Assembly: GCA_028994555.1 (NCBI GenBank)
Contig: JARDVN010000001.1
Span: forward strand, 186,001 to 250,000
Origin: Citrobacter amalonaticus
GTDB taxonomy: Bacteria > Pseudomonadota > Gammaproteobacteria > Enterobacterales > Enterobacteriaceae
Direction of reading: 5' to 3'
DNA length: 64,000 nucleotides
Shown here: in pieces, positions 13,985 through 25,558 of the stretch
Layout: the number at the start of each line of letters is the position of its first letter
Position numbering within the stretch: position 1 is the stretch's first letter
Notes under the pieces: model-generated
The model's input: the letters and a program-made list of their open reading frames with translations, nothing else
Database searches by the model: none
Told to the model about the DNA's origin: nothing
Program-made: the position numbers and the translations under genes

Positions 13985-14729
13985 TTATTTCCCGCCCGCC
14001 AGTTCCAGAAAACTGCCCGTAACATATGACGCTTTCTCGCTCAGCAACCAGACAATGGCCTGTGCCACCTCTTCCGGCTGTCCGCCGCGCTGCATCGGTA
14101 ACATCGACTTCACGCGATCCACCCGTCCAGGCTCACCACCCGAAGCATGGATTTCCGTGTAAATAAGACCGGGCCGCACACCGTTGACCCGTATCCCCTG
14201 CGCTGCCACTTCCAGCGCCAGTCCGGTAGTCAGTGAGTCCACGGCCCCTTTCGACGCCGCATAATCAATATATTCCCCCCGGAGCGCCCAGACGTGATGC
14301 CGCTGACGATACGTTCACAATCGCCCCGCCGTGACCGCCGTGTTTGTGCGACATCCGCTTGACCGCTTCGCGGCAGCAGAGGAAATAGCCCGTCACATTG
14401 GTCGACAGTACGCGGTTAATCCGCTCGGCAGAGAGATGTTCAATCGTGCTTTGTTCAAACAATATTCCGGCATTATTGACCAGCGCCACCAGTGGCTCAT
14501 TTTCACGATCGATCGCGTCGAACATTGCCACGACCTGCGTTTCATCACTGATGTCAGCACGCAGCGTAAAGGCTTTTCCGCCAGCGGCGACAATAGTGTT
14601 CACCACCTCGGTGGCAGCCCGAATATTGTGATGAAAGTTGACGGCAACCGTGTAACCTTCCTGTGCCAACTGTAGGGCCGTCGCGCGCCCAATGCCACGA
14701 CTGCCGCCGGTAACCAGTGCGATTCCCAT
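13985..14729 (-). CDS. ygfF: Short-chain dehydrogenase/reductase YgfF (one extra base)
   Basis: Removing one base from the six-C run at 14275-14280 joins two halves into 247 residues, equal to E. coli YgfF. Cofactor-binding motif TGGSRGIGRAT is at residues ~7-17, NNAG near 86, and the catalytic Ser and Tyr-x-x-x-Lys (YIDYAASK) flank the break. Predicted NAD(P)-dependent oxidoreductase resembling glucose dehydrogenases; the real substrate is not established. Confidence 0.92.
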
Positions 14730-14746
14730 AGCGTTCTCCCGATATG

Positions 14747-14786
14747 AAAAAAGCCGGGTGGAGGCTTCTCCTTACCCGGCCTACAA
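14747..14786 (-). terminator. REP-derived terminator after gcvP
   Basis: On the minus strand the palindrome GTAGGCCGGGTAAGG..CCACCCGGC ends in six T (complement of 14747-14752), so this REP-like hairpin also looks like a factor-independent terminator for the gcv operon. Confidence 0.7.
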
Positions 14787-14808
14787 ATGATTTGCTACCG
14801 TGGAAAAA

Positions 14809-17683
14809 TTACTGGTATTCGCTCATCGGCACACAGGAGCAGAACAGGTTACGGTCGCCGTAAACGTCATCAAGACGCTTCACGGTTGGCCAGTACTTGT
14901 TCGCTACACCCGCCGGGAAGACCGCCACTTCACGGCTGTAACCGTGATTCCACTCCGCCACCAGCTCATTCTGGGTGTGCGGCGCGTTAACCAGCGGGTT
15001 ATCTTCCAGCGTCCATTCGCCGTTCTGTACGCGAGCGATTTCCGCACGGATCGCCAGCATCGCATTAATAAAGCGATCCAGTTCCACTTTGCTTTCCGAT
15101 TCCGTCGGTTCAACCATCAGCGTACCCGCAACCGGGAACGACATGGTCGGCGCATGGAAACCGTAGTCAATGAGGCGCTTGGCAATATCCAGTTCACTGA
15201 TGCCGGTCTCTTCTTTCAGCGGACGGATATCGAGAATACACTCATGCGCCACGCGCCCGTCACGACCGGTATACAGGACCGGGAACGCATCTTTCAGACG
15301 GCTGGCAATGTAGTTGGCATTCAGAATCGCCACCTGGCTTGCCTGTTTCAGCCCTTCCGCGCCCATCATGCGGATATACATCCAGCTGATCGGCAGAATC
15401 GATGCGCTACCGAATGGTGCAGCAGAGACGGCGCCCTGGCGAGTCAGCATCCCTTCAATCTGTACTACGCTGTGTCCCGGAACAAACGGGGCCAGATGTG
15501 ATTTCACGCCAATCGGTCCCATGCCTGGGCCACCGCCGCCGTGTGGAATGCAGAAGGTTTTATGCAGGTTAAGGTGCGAAACGTCAGCACCAATAAAGCC
15601 CGGAGAGGTGATGCCCACCTGAGCGTTCATGTTTGCGCCGTCGAGGTACACCTGACCACCAAACTGATGCACAATCTCGCACACTTCGCGGATCGTCTCT
15701 TCGTACACACCGTGGGTAGACGGATAGGTCACCATGATGCAAGAGAGGTTTTCGCCCGCCTGAGCGGCTTTCTCACGCAGATCGCCAAGATCGATATTCC
15801 CGTTCTTATCGCAGGCCACGACCACTACCTGCATTCCCGCCATCTGGGCCGATGCCGGGTTAGTCCCGTGCGCAGAAGCCGGGATCAGGCAAATATCGCG
15901 ATGCCCTTCATTGCGGCTTTCATGATAATGACGGATCGCCAGCAGGCCCGCGTATTCCCCCCTGCGCACCGGAGTTCGGTTGCATACAGACGGCGTCGTA
16001 ACCGGTCAGTTTAACCAGCCACTCAGAAAGCTGACCGATCATCTGATGGTAACCTTCAGCCTGTTCTGGCGGGCAGAACGGATGCAGTTCAGCAAATTCC
16101 GGCCAGGTGATCGGGATCATCTCCGCTGCGGCGTTCAGCTTCATGGTGCAGGAACCCAGCGGGATCATCGCCTGATTCAGCGCCAGATCTTTACGCTCCA
16201 GCGAGTGCATGTAGCGCATCATCTCGGTTTCGCTGTGATAACGATTGAACACCGGATGGCTCAGGATGGCATCATCGCGCAGCATGCTTTCCTGAATGGA
16301 GCGGCTGTCGTGCGCCACTTCTTTATCCAGCGCGTCAATGTTCAGACCGTGGCTGTCGCCCAACAGCACCGTAAAGAGTTGCAGGACGTTTTCACGGGTG
16401 GTGGTTTCGTCGAGCGTGATACCTACAGCGTTATGAATATCGCTACGCAGGTTGATTTCTGCCGCTTGCGCACGCGCCAGCACCGCCGCCTTGTCTGCAA
16501 CGTCCACACACAGCGTGTCGAAGTAATGAGCATGACGCAGTTTCAGCCCTTTCCGTTGCAGGCCTGCCGCCAGGATATCGGTCAGACGGTGGATACGATT
16601 CGCAATACGTTTCAGGCCAACCGGGCCATGATAAACGGCATACAGGCTGGCGATATTGGCCAGCAGCACCTGTGAGGTACAAATGTTGGAGTTCGCTTTC
16701 TCGCGGCGAATATGCTGTTCGCGCGTCTGCATCGCCATGCGCAGCGCAGTATTGCCCGCCGCATCTTTCGATACGCCGATAATACGGCCTGGCATGGAGC
16801 GTTTGAATTCATCTTTCGCGGCAAAGAATGCCGCGTGCGGGCCGCCATAACCCATCGGTACGCCAAAGCGTTGAGCAGAGCCGAAAACAATGTCCGCGCC
16901 CTGTTTGCCCGGTGCGGTTAACAGCACCAGCGCCATAAAATCGGCGGCTACGCTGACGATCACTTTGCGTGATTTCAGTTCGCTAATCAGCGCACTGTAG
17001 TCATGGACTTCACCGGTGGTGCCCACCTGCTGTAACAGCACGCCGAACACATCCTGGTGATCCAGCACTTTCGCTGCATCATCGACAATCACGTCAAAAC
17101 CAAAGGTTTCAGCACGGGTACGCACGACGTCCAGCGTTTGCGGATGCACATCCGAAGCCACAAAGAAGCGATTCGCGTTTTTCAGTTTGCTGACGCGCTT
17201 CGCCATTGCCATCGCTTCTGCGGCCGCGGTGGCTTCATCCAGCAGTGAGGCTGAGGCCATATCCAGCCCGGTCAAATCCAGCGTCACCTGCTGGAAGTTC
17301 AGCAGCGCTTCCAGACGCCCCTGAGACACTTCCGGCTGATAGGGCGTATACGCGGTGTACCAGCCTGGGTTTTCCAGCATGTTGCGCAGGATTACCGGCG
17401 GCAACTGCACCGCGGTGTAACCCATGCCAATGTAAGACGTAAAGCGCTTGTTACGCCCGGCGATGGCTTTTAATTCTGCCAGCGCAGCGTATTCGGTTGC
17501 CGCCTCGCCCACCTGCGGCGGTGTTGCGAGCTGAATGTCTTTCGGCACAATCTGGCCGATCAGCGCGTTTAACGACCCGGCGCCAACGGCATTCAGCATC
17601 TCTTGCTGTTGCGTGGCGTCAGGTCCGATGTGGCGTTCAATGAAAGCGCCGCTGTTTTCAAGCTGGCTTAACGTCTGTGTCAT
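14809..17683 (-). CDS. gcvP: Glycine decarboxylase, P protein (one extra base)
   Basis: PLP-dependent subunit of the glycine cleavage system that decarboxylates glycine and passes the aminomethyl group to lipoyl-GcvH. Two homologous halves are present; the Schiff-base lysine is in [16 protein letters not shown] near residue 706. The frame breaks at the six-C run 15957-15962 (NSGAQGEYAG region). With one base fewer it encodes 957 residues, equal to E. coli. Third gene of gcvTHP, separated from gcvH by a REP element. Confidence 0.96.
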
Positions 17684-17735
17684 GGGCGATGGTTCCTGAA
17701 ACGTGCAGTGAATCGTAGTGTTCTGTTGCGCTATT

Positions 17736-17808
17736 ACCCGGCGGCACTAACGCTTACCGGGCCTGCGTTGACCTGTAGGCCGGATAAGCGCAGCGCCATC
17801 CGGCACAA
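17736..17808. repeat. BIME between gcvH and gcvP
   Basis: Two REP units: CCCGGCGGCACTAACGCTTA..CCGGGCCTGC and TGTAGGCCGGATAAGCGCAG..CCATCCGGCAC. Inside the operon, where REP sequences can stabilise the upstream message. Confidence 0.85.
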
Positions 17809-17810
17809 CA

Positions 17811-18200
17811 TTATTCGTCTTCCAGTAATGCTTCGTACGCGGTGGCATCCAGCAGAGAGTCCAGTTCGCTTTCATCGCTGGCTTTGATTTTGAAGATCCA
17901 GCCACTGCCGTACGGCTCGCTGTTCACCTGTTCCGGGGAGTCACTCAGCGTGTCGTTAACGGCCACGATTTCACCGCTAATCGGCGCGTAGATATCAGAA
18001 GCGGCTTTGACGGACTCAGCAACCGCGCAGTCGTCGCCCGCGCTAACGGTCGAGCCAACTTCCGGCAGGTCGACGAAAACCATGTCGCCCAACAGTTCCT
18101 GAGCGTGTTCAGTAATACCAACGGTGTAAGAGCCGTCAGTTTCTTTGCGCAGCCATTCGTGTTCTTTGCTGTATTTCAGTTCTGCGGGTACGTTGCTCAT
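17811..18200 (-). CDS. gcvH: Glycine cleavage system H protein
   Basis: 129-residue lipoyl carrier that shuttles the aminomethyl group between GcvP and GcvT. The lipoylated lysine is in [12 protein letters not shown] (about residue 65). Length as in E. coli. The lipoate can be attached by LplA, encoded in this window at 34530. Frame intact; 25 bp after gcvT. Confidence 0.97.
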   Translation of the reverse strand: MSNVPAELKYSKEHEWLRKETDGSYTVGITEHAQELLGDMVFVDLPEVGSTVSAGDDCAVAESVKAASDIYAPISGEIVAVNDTLSDSPEQVNSEPYGSGWIFKIKASDESELDSLLDATAYEALLEDE

Positions 18201-18225
18201 TAGTCAATCTCCAGAAAAGGATGAA

Positions 18226-19320
18226 TCACGCAACGGCTTTGCCGTTACGCACAAAAACAGGTTTAGTTACTTTTACCGGCATTTCGCGGTTACGAATTTG
18301 CACAATCGCCGTTTCGCCAATTCCCTCAGGGACGCGCGCCAGCGCGATGCTGTAGCCCAGCGTCGGTGAGAATGTCCCGCTGGTGATGACGCCTTCCTGC
18401 TGATTGCCCTGGGCATCGGTGAAACGTACCGGCAGTTCGTTGCGCAGCACGCCTTTTTCGGTCATGACCAGACCAACCAACTGTTCGTGGCCTTTTTCAC
18501 GCTGCGCTTCCAGTGCTTCACGACCGATAAAGTCGCGATCGGCCGGTTCCCAGGCAATAGTCCAGCCCATGTTGGCCGCCAGCGGAGAAATTCCCTCGTC
18601 CATCTCCTGACCATACAGGTTCATCCCCGCTTCCAGACGCAGCGTATCACGGGCGCCCAGGCCACACGGTTGCACGCCCGCTTCCACCAGCGCACGCCAG
18701 AAATCCGCCGCCTTTTCATTCGGCATTGCAATTTCGTAGCCTGCTTCACCGGTATAGCCGGTCGTGGCAATAAACAGGTCGCCCGCCTGCACGCCGAAGA
18801 ATGGCTTCATATCTTCAACGGCTTTGCGCTGCTCGTCAGTAAACAGGGATGCCGCCTTCGCCTGCGCGTTTGGCCCCTGCACCGCAATCAGCGACAGATC
18901 GTCACGCACCGTAATGTCGATGGCGTAAGGTTCAGCGTGTTGGGTAATCCAGGAGAGGTCTTTTTCACGGGTGGCGGAGTTGACAACAAGGCGGAAGAAG
19001 TCTTCGGTAAAGTAATAAACAATCAGGTCATCTATTACGCCGCCCGACGCGTTGAGCATACCGGAGTAGAGCGCTTTACCGGTTTTGGTCAGCTTAGCCA
19101 CGTCGTTCGCCAGCAGATAACGCAAGAACTCCCGGGTGCGGCTGCCGTGAAGATCAACAATGGTCATATGCGACACATCAAACATCCCGGCATCGGTGCG
19201 CACGGCATGGTGTTCATCAAGCTGAGAACCATAATGCAACGGCATCATCCAGCCGTGGAAATCGACCATGCGCGCGCTGCATAGCGTGTGTTGTTCGTAC
19301 AAAGGAGTCTGTTGAGCCAT
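18226..19320 (-). CDS. gcvT: Aminomethyltransferase, glycine cleavage T protein
   Basis: 364 residues, as in E. coli. It transfers the methylene carbon from GcvH to tetrahydrofolate, releasing ammonia. The folate-binding GcvT fold is shared with YgfZ, encoded nearby; the N-terminal stretch [14 protein letters not shown] and [16 protein letters not shown] are family-typical. First gene of gcvTHP. Confidence 0.97.
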   Translation of the reverse strand: MAQQTPLYEQHTLCSARMVDFHGWMMPLHYGSQLDEHHAVRTDAGMFDVSHMTIVDLHGSRTREFLRYLLANDVAKLTKTGKALYSGMLNASGGVIDDLIVYYFTEDFFRLVVNSATREKDLSWITQHAEPYAIDITVRDDLSLIAVQGPNAQAKAASLFTDEQRKAVEDMKPFFGVQAGDLFIATTGYTGEAGYEIAMPNEKAADFWRALVEAGVQPCGLGARDTLRLEAGMNLYGQEMDEGISPLAANMGWTIAWEPADRDFIGREALEAQREKGHEQLVGLVMTEKGVLRNELPVRFTDAQGNQQEGVITSGTFSPTLGYSIALARVPEGIGETAIVQIRNREMPVKVTKPVFVRNGKAVA

Positions 19321-19775
19321 CTTGTCCTCATTGAATAAGCGGGGCTGACCACCCTTTCATGGCAAAAATTATCGCCATGAAACCCGGCATCGGTGCCACT
19401 GATGAGCCCCGACGCAAACGTTCTCTTTGCCTCTGAACTTACCACCGAACCCCCCTGCTAAACCATAAGACAGAATTAACCATCACATTAGCTTATGACC
19501 AAAAATCGAAAAAACACCGTCAGCATAAAAACCCGTACTTAAGGTGAACCACAACGGTAAATGATAAGTTTTTTCACATATCTGGCGCAGGCAACCGAAT
19601 ATTACGCTGAAAAAATGTCAAAACTGAGGTTATGCAAAATTAAAGATATTAGAAAATATAATGCGAAAAGAAGAGTGAAATTAGTTTATTTCAAATGAGG
19701 CAAGCCTCCCGGCGAAGAGGCCGGGAGAAGGAAATGTGACGGGTTTCAAATTCTTTAAAAAAGAGGGGGGAAAGG
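19321..19775 (-). promoter_or_regulatory. gcv operon control region
   Basis: 455 bp without a convincing gene, upstream of gcvT. In E. coli this region binds GcvA, Lrp and PurR. Visible here are a hairpin CATGGC..GCCATG (19360-19381), a run of six C at 19450-19455, an AT-rich stretch around 19480-19700, and a GC-rich hairpin CTCCCGGC..GCCGGGAG (19706-19728) that may end ubiI transcription from the other side. I could not assign individual operators. No glycine-riboswitch aptamer was recognised. Confidence 0.5.
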
Positions 19776-20978
19776 TTAGCGAAGCCACTCAGGCAGATCG
19801 TTTAATCCCATAGCCTGACGGAGAAGTTGCGGTTTTACACCCGGGAGAGTATCAGCCAGTTTCAGCCCTATATCACGCAGCAGTTTTTTCGCCGGATTTG
19901 TCCCCGCAAACAGCTCGCGGAACCCCTGCATCCCCGCCAGCATCATCGCGGCGCTGTGCTTACGACTGCGCTCATAGCGACGCAAATAAAGGTACTGGCC
20001 GATATCTTTGCCCTGACGATGCAGACGTTTGAGTTCATCCACCAGCTCTGCTGCATCCATAAAGCCGAGGTTTACGCCCTGTCCGGCCAGCGGATGGATG
20101 GTATGCGCGGCGTCGCCCACCAGCGCCAGCCGATGTGCGGCAAACTGACGCGCATAGCGGCCTGTTAGCGGAAACACCTGGCGTTCGCTCTCCACCCGAC
20201 ACAGTCCCAGACGATTATCAAACGCAATGTTCAGCGCCTGATTAAACTGCTCATCGCTCGCCTGCTGCATCCGCTCCGCCTCTTCCGGAGAGAGTGACCA
20301 GACGATAGAACACAAATGCGGATCGCTGAGCGGCAGAAAGGCCAGAATACCTTCACCATGAAACGCCTGACGGGCAACGGCACCGTGCGCTTCTTCAGTG
20401 CGAATGGTCGCCACCAGCGCATGATGGTGGTAATCCCAGAAGGTCAGCGGAATATCCGCTTTGTTGCGTAACCACGAGTTTGCCCCATCGGCGCCAATCA
20501 CCAGACGCGCCGTAAGCATTGCGCCATCTTTCAGCGTCAGGAAAGCGTCGTTTTCTCCCCACGCCACCTGTTGCAATTCGGCGGGCGCCATCAGCGTGAT
20601 ATCGGAGGATTGCTGCGCTTTTTGCCACAGCGCGTAATGAATAACCGCGTTCTCCACGATATGGCCCAGATGGCTGTAGCCCATACTTTGGTCATCAAAT
20701 TCGATGCGGCCAAAGCTGTCCTGATCCCACACTTCCATCCCGTGATAGCAACTGACGCGACGAGCCACAATATCTGACCAGACGCCGAGGCGGGTAAGCA
20801 GTTTTTCACTGGCGGCATTGATTGCCGACACGCGAAGCGCAGGTTCTGCGTCCGCTGCCAACGGCTGTGGTTCACGCTGTTCGAGCACGGCGACGCGTAA
20901 ACCGCTGCCCTGCAGTCCACACGCGACTGCCAGGCCTACCATGCCTCCACCGACGATTGCTACATCAACACTTTGCAC
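19776..20978 (-). CDS. ubiI: Ubiquinone C5-hydroxylase UbiI (VisC)
   Basis: 400-residue FAD monooxygenase that adds the C5 hydroxyl during aerobic ubiquinone synthesis. The dinucleotide-binding motif [13 protein letters not shown] is at residues 7-19 and the second FAD motif LVGDAAHTIHPLAGQGVN near 295-312. Length as E. coli. Downstream of ubiH in the ygfB-pepP-ubiH-ubiI operon; part of the Ubi metabolon. Confidence 0.96.
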   Translation of the reverse strand: MQSVDVAIVGGGMVGLAVACGLQGSGLRVAVLEQREPQPLAADAEPALRVSAINAASEKLLTRLGVWSDIVARRVSCYHGMEVWDQDSFGRIEFDDQSMGYSHLGHIVENAVIHYALWQKAQQSSDITLMAPAELQQVAWGENDAFLTLKDGAMLTARLVIGADGANSWLRNKADIPLTFWDYHHHALVATIRTEEAHGAVARQAFHGEGILAFLPLSDPHLCSIVWSLSPEEAERMQQASDEQFNQALNIAFDNRLGLCRVESERQVFPLTGRYARQFAAHRLALVGDAAHTIHPLAGQGVNLGFMDAAELVDELKRLHRQGKDIGQYLYLRRYERSRKHSAAMMLAGMQGFRELFAGTNPAKKLLRDIGLKLADTLPGVKPQLLRQAMGLNDLPEWLR

Positions 20979-20999
20979 TGTTTACTCCTGGAAATCGGA

Positions 21000-21060
21000 A
21001 ACCGCCATCAGGCGTGATGTTCGTATAAATGCCGGATGGCGCTTCGCCTGTCCGGTCTGG
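21000..21060. repeat. REP element between ubiH and ubiI
   Basis: Contains ACCGCCATCAGGCGTGAT and ATGCCGGATGGCGCTTCGCCTGTCCGGTC, a diverged pair of REP palindromes within the operon. Confidence 0.7.
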
Positions 21061-21068
21061 AGAGCGGT

Positions 21069-22248
21069 TTACCGCGCCACCCAACCTAACGTCCGCTGCG
21101 CAAACGCGTTGCGGGCGGGCGGGAATAACGCCATCGCCATCAGTCCGACGTTGCGCCCGGCGACCAGCGGTCCCCAGCGGTTGGCGAACAAATGGACCAG
21201 ACTGTCCGTGACGCCGACCGTGCTCTGGCGATCCCCCCTGACGCCGCTGCTGATAGCGCGAGAGCACGGCGTAGTCGCCGACATCCCCGCCCGTCGCCTG
21301 CGCTGCTGTGAGCGTTTCGGCGAGACTCATAACATCGCGCAGCCCAAGGTTAAAACCTTGCCCGGCAATAGGATGCAGCGTTTGCGCCGCGTTGCCCACC
21401 AGTACGGTACGGTGCGTGAACGCCTTCGTTGCTGTAGTGAGCGAAAGCGGATATACGCTGCGTTTACCCGCTTGCGTGATGCGTCCAAGCCGCCAACCGA
21501 ACGCCGTCTGGAGTTCGCGGCAGAATCGTTCATCTGACCAGCTCAGAATCTCCTCGCGTTGTTCCAGCGGATGACACCACACCAGTGAACAGCGACCTTC
21601 CGACATCGGCAGCATCGCCAGCGGCCCATGCGCCGTAAAACGCTCGAAAGCCCGGCCGTTGTGCGCAACAGAGGTTGAAACATTGGCGATCGCCGCCAGT
21701 TGCCCGTAAGGCTCCTGCTGCCAGTCAACGCCGCAGGCGGTGGCCAGCGCAGAACGCGTACCGTCCGCCGCAACCAGCACGCGTCCGGTAATCGTTTCCC
21801 CCGTCTCCAGCGTGACGTCCACCTGATCTTCGGTGCGCGACACGCTGGCAACCCGATCCGGGCAGTGCAACGTGACGCCAGGCGCTTTTCGCAACAGAGC
21901 AAACAGGCGTAGCCCCACGTCATGCAGTTCGACGACCTGCCCCAGCGCCGGAATGCGATAGTCCTCAGCGTCGAGCGTCACAAATCCTGCATGCCCCCGA
22001 TCGCTGACGTGGACGGTATTAATCGCAGTGGCACAATCGGCAATTGCCTGCCATACGCCAATGCGCGCCAGTTGTTGGCAGGTCCCTGCCGCCAGCGCAA
22101 TCGCCCGGGCATCAAACCCGGGATGACTGTCCGCTTCAGGTGCGGTTGCTTCAATCAGATGAACAGGCAGTGTTCCCTGACTCAACCGGGAAATGGCCAG
22201 CGCCAGCGTCGCGCCCACCATGCCACCGCCAACAATGATTACGCTCAT
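21069..22248 (-). CDS. ubiH: 2-octaprenyl-6-methoxyphenol hydroxylase UbiH (one extra base)
   Basis: FAD monooxygenase of ubiquinone synthesis (C1 hydroxylation), paralogous to UbiI. It starts [18 protein letters not shown]; the second FAD motif is [19 protein letters not shown]. The frame breaks at the six-C run 21233-21238 in the [17 protein letters not shown] region. With one base fewer it has 392 residues, equal to E. coli, ending TLGWVAR. Start and pepP stop overlap (ATGA). Confidence 0.95.
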
Positions 22249-23563
22249 GCTTTTTTCGCCGCCGCCATTAACGCTTCAATCTCATCCGCCTTTTTCACCA
22301 CGCCAGCGGTCAGGTTTTCGTTGCCGTTTTCGGTGATCAGAATGTCATCTTCAATACGGATCCCGATCCCCCCGATACGCCTCCGGCACATCGGCATCTG
22401 GCGCTATATACAATCCGGGTTCAACGGTAATGACCATTCCCGGTTCGAGGATACGGGAACGATCCTGTCCGTATTCACCGACATCATGAACATCCAGCCC
22501 CAGCCAGTGGCTCAGACCATGCATGAAGAATGGGCGATGCGCGTTATCGGCGATCAGTTCATCCACTTCGCCTTGCAAAATCCCCAGCTTCACCAGCCCG
22601 GTAATCATAATACGCACGACCTCACCGGTGACTTCCTGAATCGAGGTACCCGGGCGGTAAAGTTTCAGGCTGGTTTCCAGCGATTCCAGCACGATGTCAT
22701 AGATTTCACGCTGCGCCGGGGTAAATTTGCCATTTACCGGGAACGTTCGGGTGATATCCCCCCGCATAGCCTTTGTATTCACAGCCTGCATCAATCAGCA
22801 CCAAATCGCCGTCGCGCAGTTCACTTTCATTTTCGGTGTAATGCAGAATACAGCCGTTTTCACCGCTGCCCACAATGGTGTTGTAGGACGGATAGCGCGC
22901 GCCGTGGCGAGTAAATTCGTGGTGAATTTCGCCTTCCAGATGATACTCAAACATCCCCGGACGGCATTTTTCCATCGCCCGGGTATGCGCGAGTGCCGTA
23001 ATTTCTCCGGCGCGACGCATCACCGCAATCTCTTCCGGTGACTTAAACAGGCGCATTTCATGCACCATCGGACGCCAGTCAATCAGGGTTGCTGGCGCCT
23101 TCAGGTTCTGGCGCGAACCTTTGCGCAGTTTTTCCAGCGCGTTGAAAACAATCTCATCCGCATACGCGTATTCGCCTTGTGCGTGATACACCACGTCAAG
23201 ACCGTTAAGTAGTTGAAAAAGCTGTTGATTGATTTCACTGAAGGCCAGCGCGCGATCCACCGCCAGTTTTTCCGGCGCGGCATCTTGTCCCAGACGACGA
23301 CCAAACCATATTTCCGCAGTCAGATCGCGAACGCGGTTAAACACCACGCTGTGGTTATGCGTATCGTCGCTTTTAATCAGTACCAGTACGGCCTCCGGCT
23401 CGTTAAAACCGGTGAAATACCAGAAATCGCTGCTCTGGCGATAGGGGTATTCACTGTCCGCGCTGCGTGTCACTTCCGGCGCGGCAAAAATCAGCGCGGC
23501 GCTGCCTGGCTGCATTTGCGCAAGCAGTGCCTGGCGACGACGTTGGTATTCCTGCGGTGTCAT
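22245..23563 (-). CDS. pepP: Xaa-Pro aminopeptidase P (two extra bases)
   Basis: Manganese-dependent M24B enzyme that removes N-terminal residues preceding proline. Creatinase-like N-domain to about residue 175, pita-bread catalytic domain after it. Metal ligands occur in [33 protein letters not shown] and the C-terminal glutamates. Two separate breaks, both six-C runs (22758-22763 after GYAG, and 22368-22373 after AYRG), must each lose one base; the result is 438 residues. Operon with ubiH and ubiI. Confidence 0.94.
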
Positions 23564-23591
23564 GACGTGGCCTCCATGATCGTTTTATTTT

Positions 23592-24170
23592 TTAGTGTAG
23601 GGTCGGTTTACGCACTTCTGGTGCGGTCGGCGGCTGACGAGTGAAGGTATCGTGACACAATAGCGCAGCGACACGTACATACTCGATGATCTCTTCGAGC
23701 GACATCTCCAGTTCTTCCTGATCTTCATCTTCGTCATAGCCAAGCTGGGCAATGTTACGCAAATCGTCGATGGCTTCGCCCGTTTCGCCGGTCACTTTAT
23801 CAAGTTTTGGCTGCGATACGCCGAGGCCAAGCAGGAAGTGGTTAACCCATCCCGCCAGCGCATCCGCGCGATCGAAAACGCTCACGTCATCGCCTTCCGG
23901 CAGATAAAGCTGAAAAAGAAAACCGTCATCTTCCAGCGCATCGCTGGTCGCGGAGTGCATTTTACGCAGTGCCTGAGCCAGTTCATGACCGAAAGCCAGC
24001 CCTTCGTTCGTCAGGTCATGAAGCAGGGGCTGCCAGGAACTGTCGTTATTGCCGCCGCAAATCATCCCGCTGATCAAACCGTGCATTTCCGCCGGGGTTA
24101 ATCCGACCCCTTGTTGGTTCAAATACTGGTTCATTTCACTGTAACCAGGCATTTCGTTCTGTATAGACAT
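23592..24170 (-). CDS. ygfB: UPF0149 family protein YgfB
   Basis: 192 residues, the E. coli length, from the [10 protein letters not shown] start. Acidic protein with the UPF0149 fold; the C-terminal third has an acidic stretch ([20 protein letters not shown]). Molecular function not established. In Pseudomonas a relative affects ampicillin resistance and regulation. First gene of ygfB-pepP-ubiH-ubiI, divergent from zapA, as in E. coli. Confidence 0.94.
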   Translation of the reverse strand: MSIQNEMPGYSEMNQYLNQQGVGLTPAEMHGLISGMICGGNNDSSWQPLLHDLTNEGLAFGHELAQALRKMHSATSDALEDDGFLFQLYLPEGDDVSVFDRADALAGWVNHFLLGLGVSQPKLDKVTGETGEAIDDLRNIAQLGYDEDEDQEELEMSLEEIIEYVRVAALLCHDTFTRQPPTAPEVRKPTLH

Positions 24171-24270
24171 AAGCATTCGTCATCAAAGGGAGGATATTCA
24201 TGGTATGCTACCACTTTGGACCCTGGTGAACCAGAATAGGGCTTGTATCTTCACATCAGGGTAGCTATAG

Positions 24271-24666
<396 letters not shown>

Positions 24667-24707
24667 CACTTTTCGGTTTACTATGGTAGAGTGACCGTGA
24701 AGACAAA

Positions 24708-24891
24708 ATTTCTCTGAGATGTTTGCAAGCGGGCCAGTCCCCTGAGCCGATATTTCATACCACAAGAATGTGGCGATCCATGGTTGGTGAGCATGCTCGG
24801 TCCGTCCGAGAAGCCTTAAAACTGTGACGACGCATTCACCTTGAACCAAGGGTTCAAGGGTTACAGCCTGCGGCGGCATCTCGGAGATTCT
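24708..24891 (+). ncRNA. ssrS: 6S RNA
   Basis: About 184 nt almost identical to E. coli 6S RNA, from ATTTCTCTGAGATG to GGCATCTCGGAGATTC. The ends pair (TCTCTGAGATG with CATCTCGGAGA) to form the closing stem. A central bubble mimics an open promoter and binds sigma-70 holoenzyme in stationary phase. Lies between zapA and fau and is normally co-transcribed with fau. Confidence 0.96.
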
Positions 24892-24911
24892 CCTTCTACC
24901 TGGCGACAGCC

Positions 24912-25508
24912 ATGACATTACTTTCTGAACTCCCTTTATCACGACAATCCATTCGCCAGATGATTAGGCAACGCCGTCGTGAACTCACAACTTCGCAGCA
25001 AATCACCTTCGGCCAGCAGGCAGCAACACGCATGCTTGCGTACCCTCCCGTAGTGATGGCCCACACGGTCGCCGTGTTTTTGTCATTTGATGGCGAACTT
25101 GATACCCAACCCCTGATCGAGCAACTCTGGCATGCGGGAAAACGCGTTTATCTCCCGGTACTTCATCCGTTTAGCCCCGGCAATTTGCTGTTTCTGCATT
25201 ATCACCCGCACAGTGAACTGATCACCAATCGGTTGAAGATCCGGGAGCCTAAACTTGATGTTCGCGTTGTCCTGCCGCTTTCGCAACTGGACGTGCTGGT
25301 CACGCCGTTGGTGGCGTTTGATGAGTACGGCCAGCGTTTAGGGATGGGCGGCGGATTCTACGATCGCACTCTCCAGAACTGGCAACAGCATGGCCTGACG
25401 CCCGTAGGGTATGCCCACGACTGTCAGCATGTGGAGAAATTGCCGGTAGAAGAATGGGATGTTCCGTTACCGGCCGTCGTGACGCCGTCAAAATTGTGGG
25501 AGTGGTAA
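24912..25508 (+). CDS. fau: 5-formyltetrahydrofolate cyclo-ligase
   Basis: 198 residues from the ATG at 24912. Converts 5-formyl-THF to 5,10-methenyl-THF with ATP. Family motifs: MIRQRRRELT near the N-terminus, FLSFDGELDT, and the ligase signature VAFDEYGQRLGMGGGFYDRTL. In E. coli (ygfA) it has been linked to persister formation. Immediately downstream of 6S RNA, as in E. coli. Confidence 0.95.
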   Translation: MTLLSELPLSRQSIRQMIRQRRRELTTSQQITFGQQAATRMLAYPPVVMAHTVAVFLSFDGELDTQPLIEQLWHAGKRVYLPVLHPFSPGNLLFLHYHPHSELITNRLKIREPKLDVRVVLPLSQLDVLVTPLVAFDEYGQRLGMGGGFYDRTLQNWQQHGLTPVGYAHDCQHVEKLPVEEWDVPLPAVVTPSKLWEW

Positions 25509-25523
25509 GCGCTTCTTTGCTGA

Positions 25524-25552
25524 TTGACACCGCCGTTTTTTTGACCTAAATT
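25524..25552 (+). promoter_or_regulatory. Promoter of the Sib antisense RNA
   Basis: TTGACA (25524-25529) and TAAATT (25547-25552) with a 17-bp spacer. The expected start near 25559 coincides with GTAAGGGTGAGGGAGG, which resembles the 5' end of E. coli Sib RNAs. Confidence 0.7.
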
Positions 25553-25558
25553 TCCTCG

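Noticed and set aside
19245..19445. Small ORF overlapping the gcvT start in another frame
   Set aside because: No ribosome-binding site, overlaps conserved gcvT coding sequence, no recognisable product.
19321..19455. Glycine riboswitch ahead of gcvT
   Set aside because: The conserved aptamer core was not found, and E. coli-type gcv operons rely on GcvA, Lrp and PurR.
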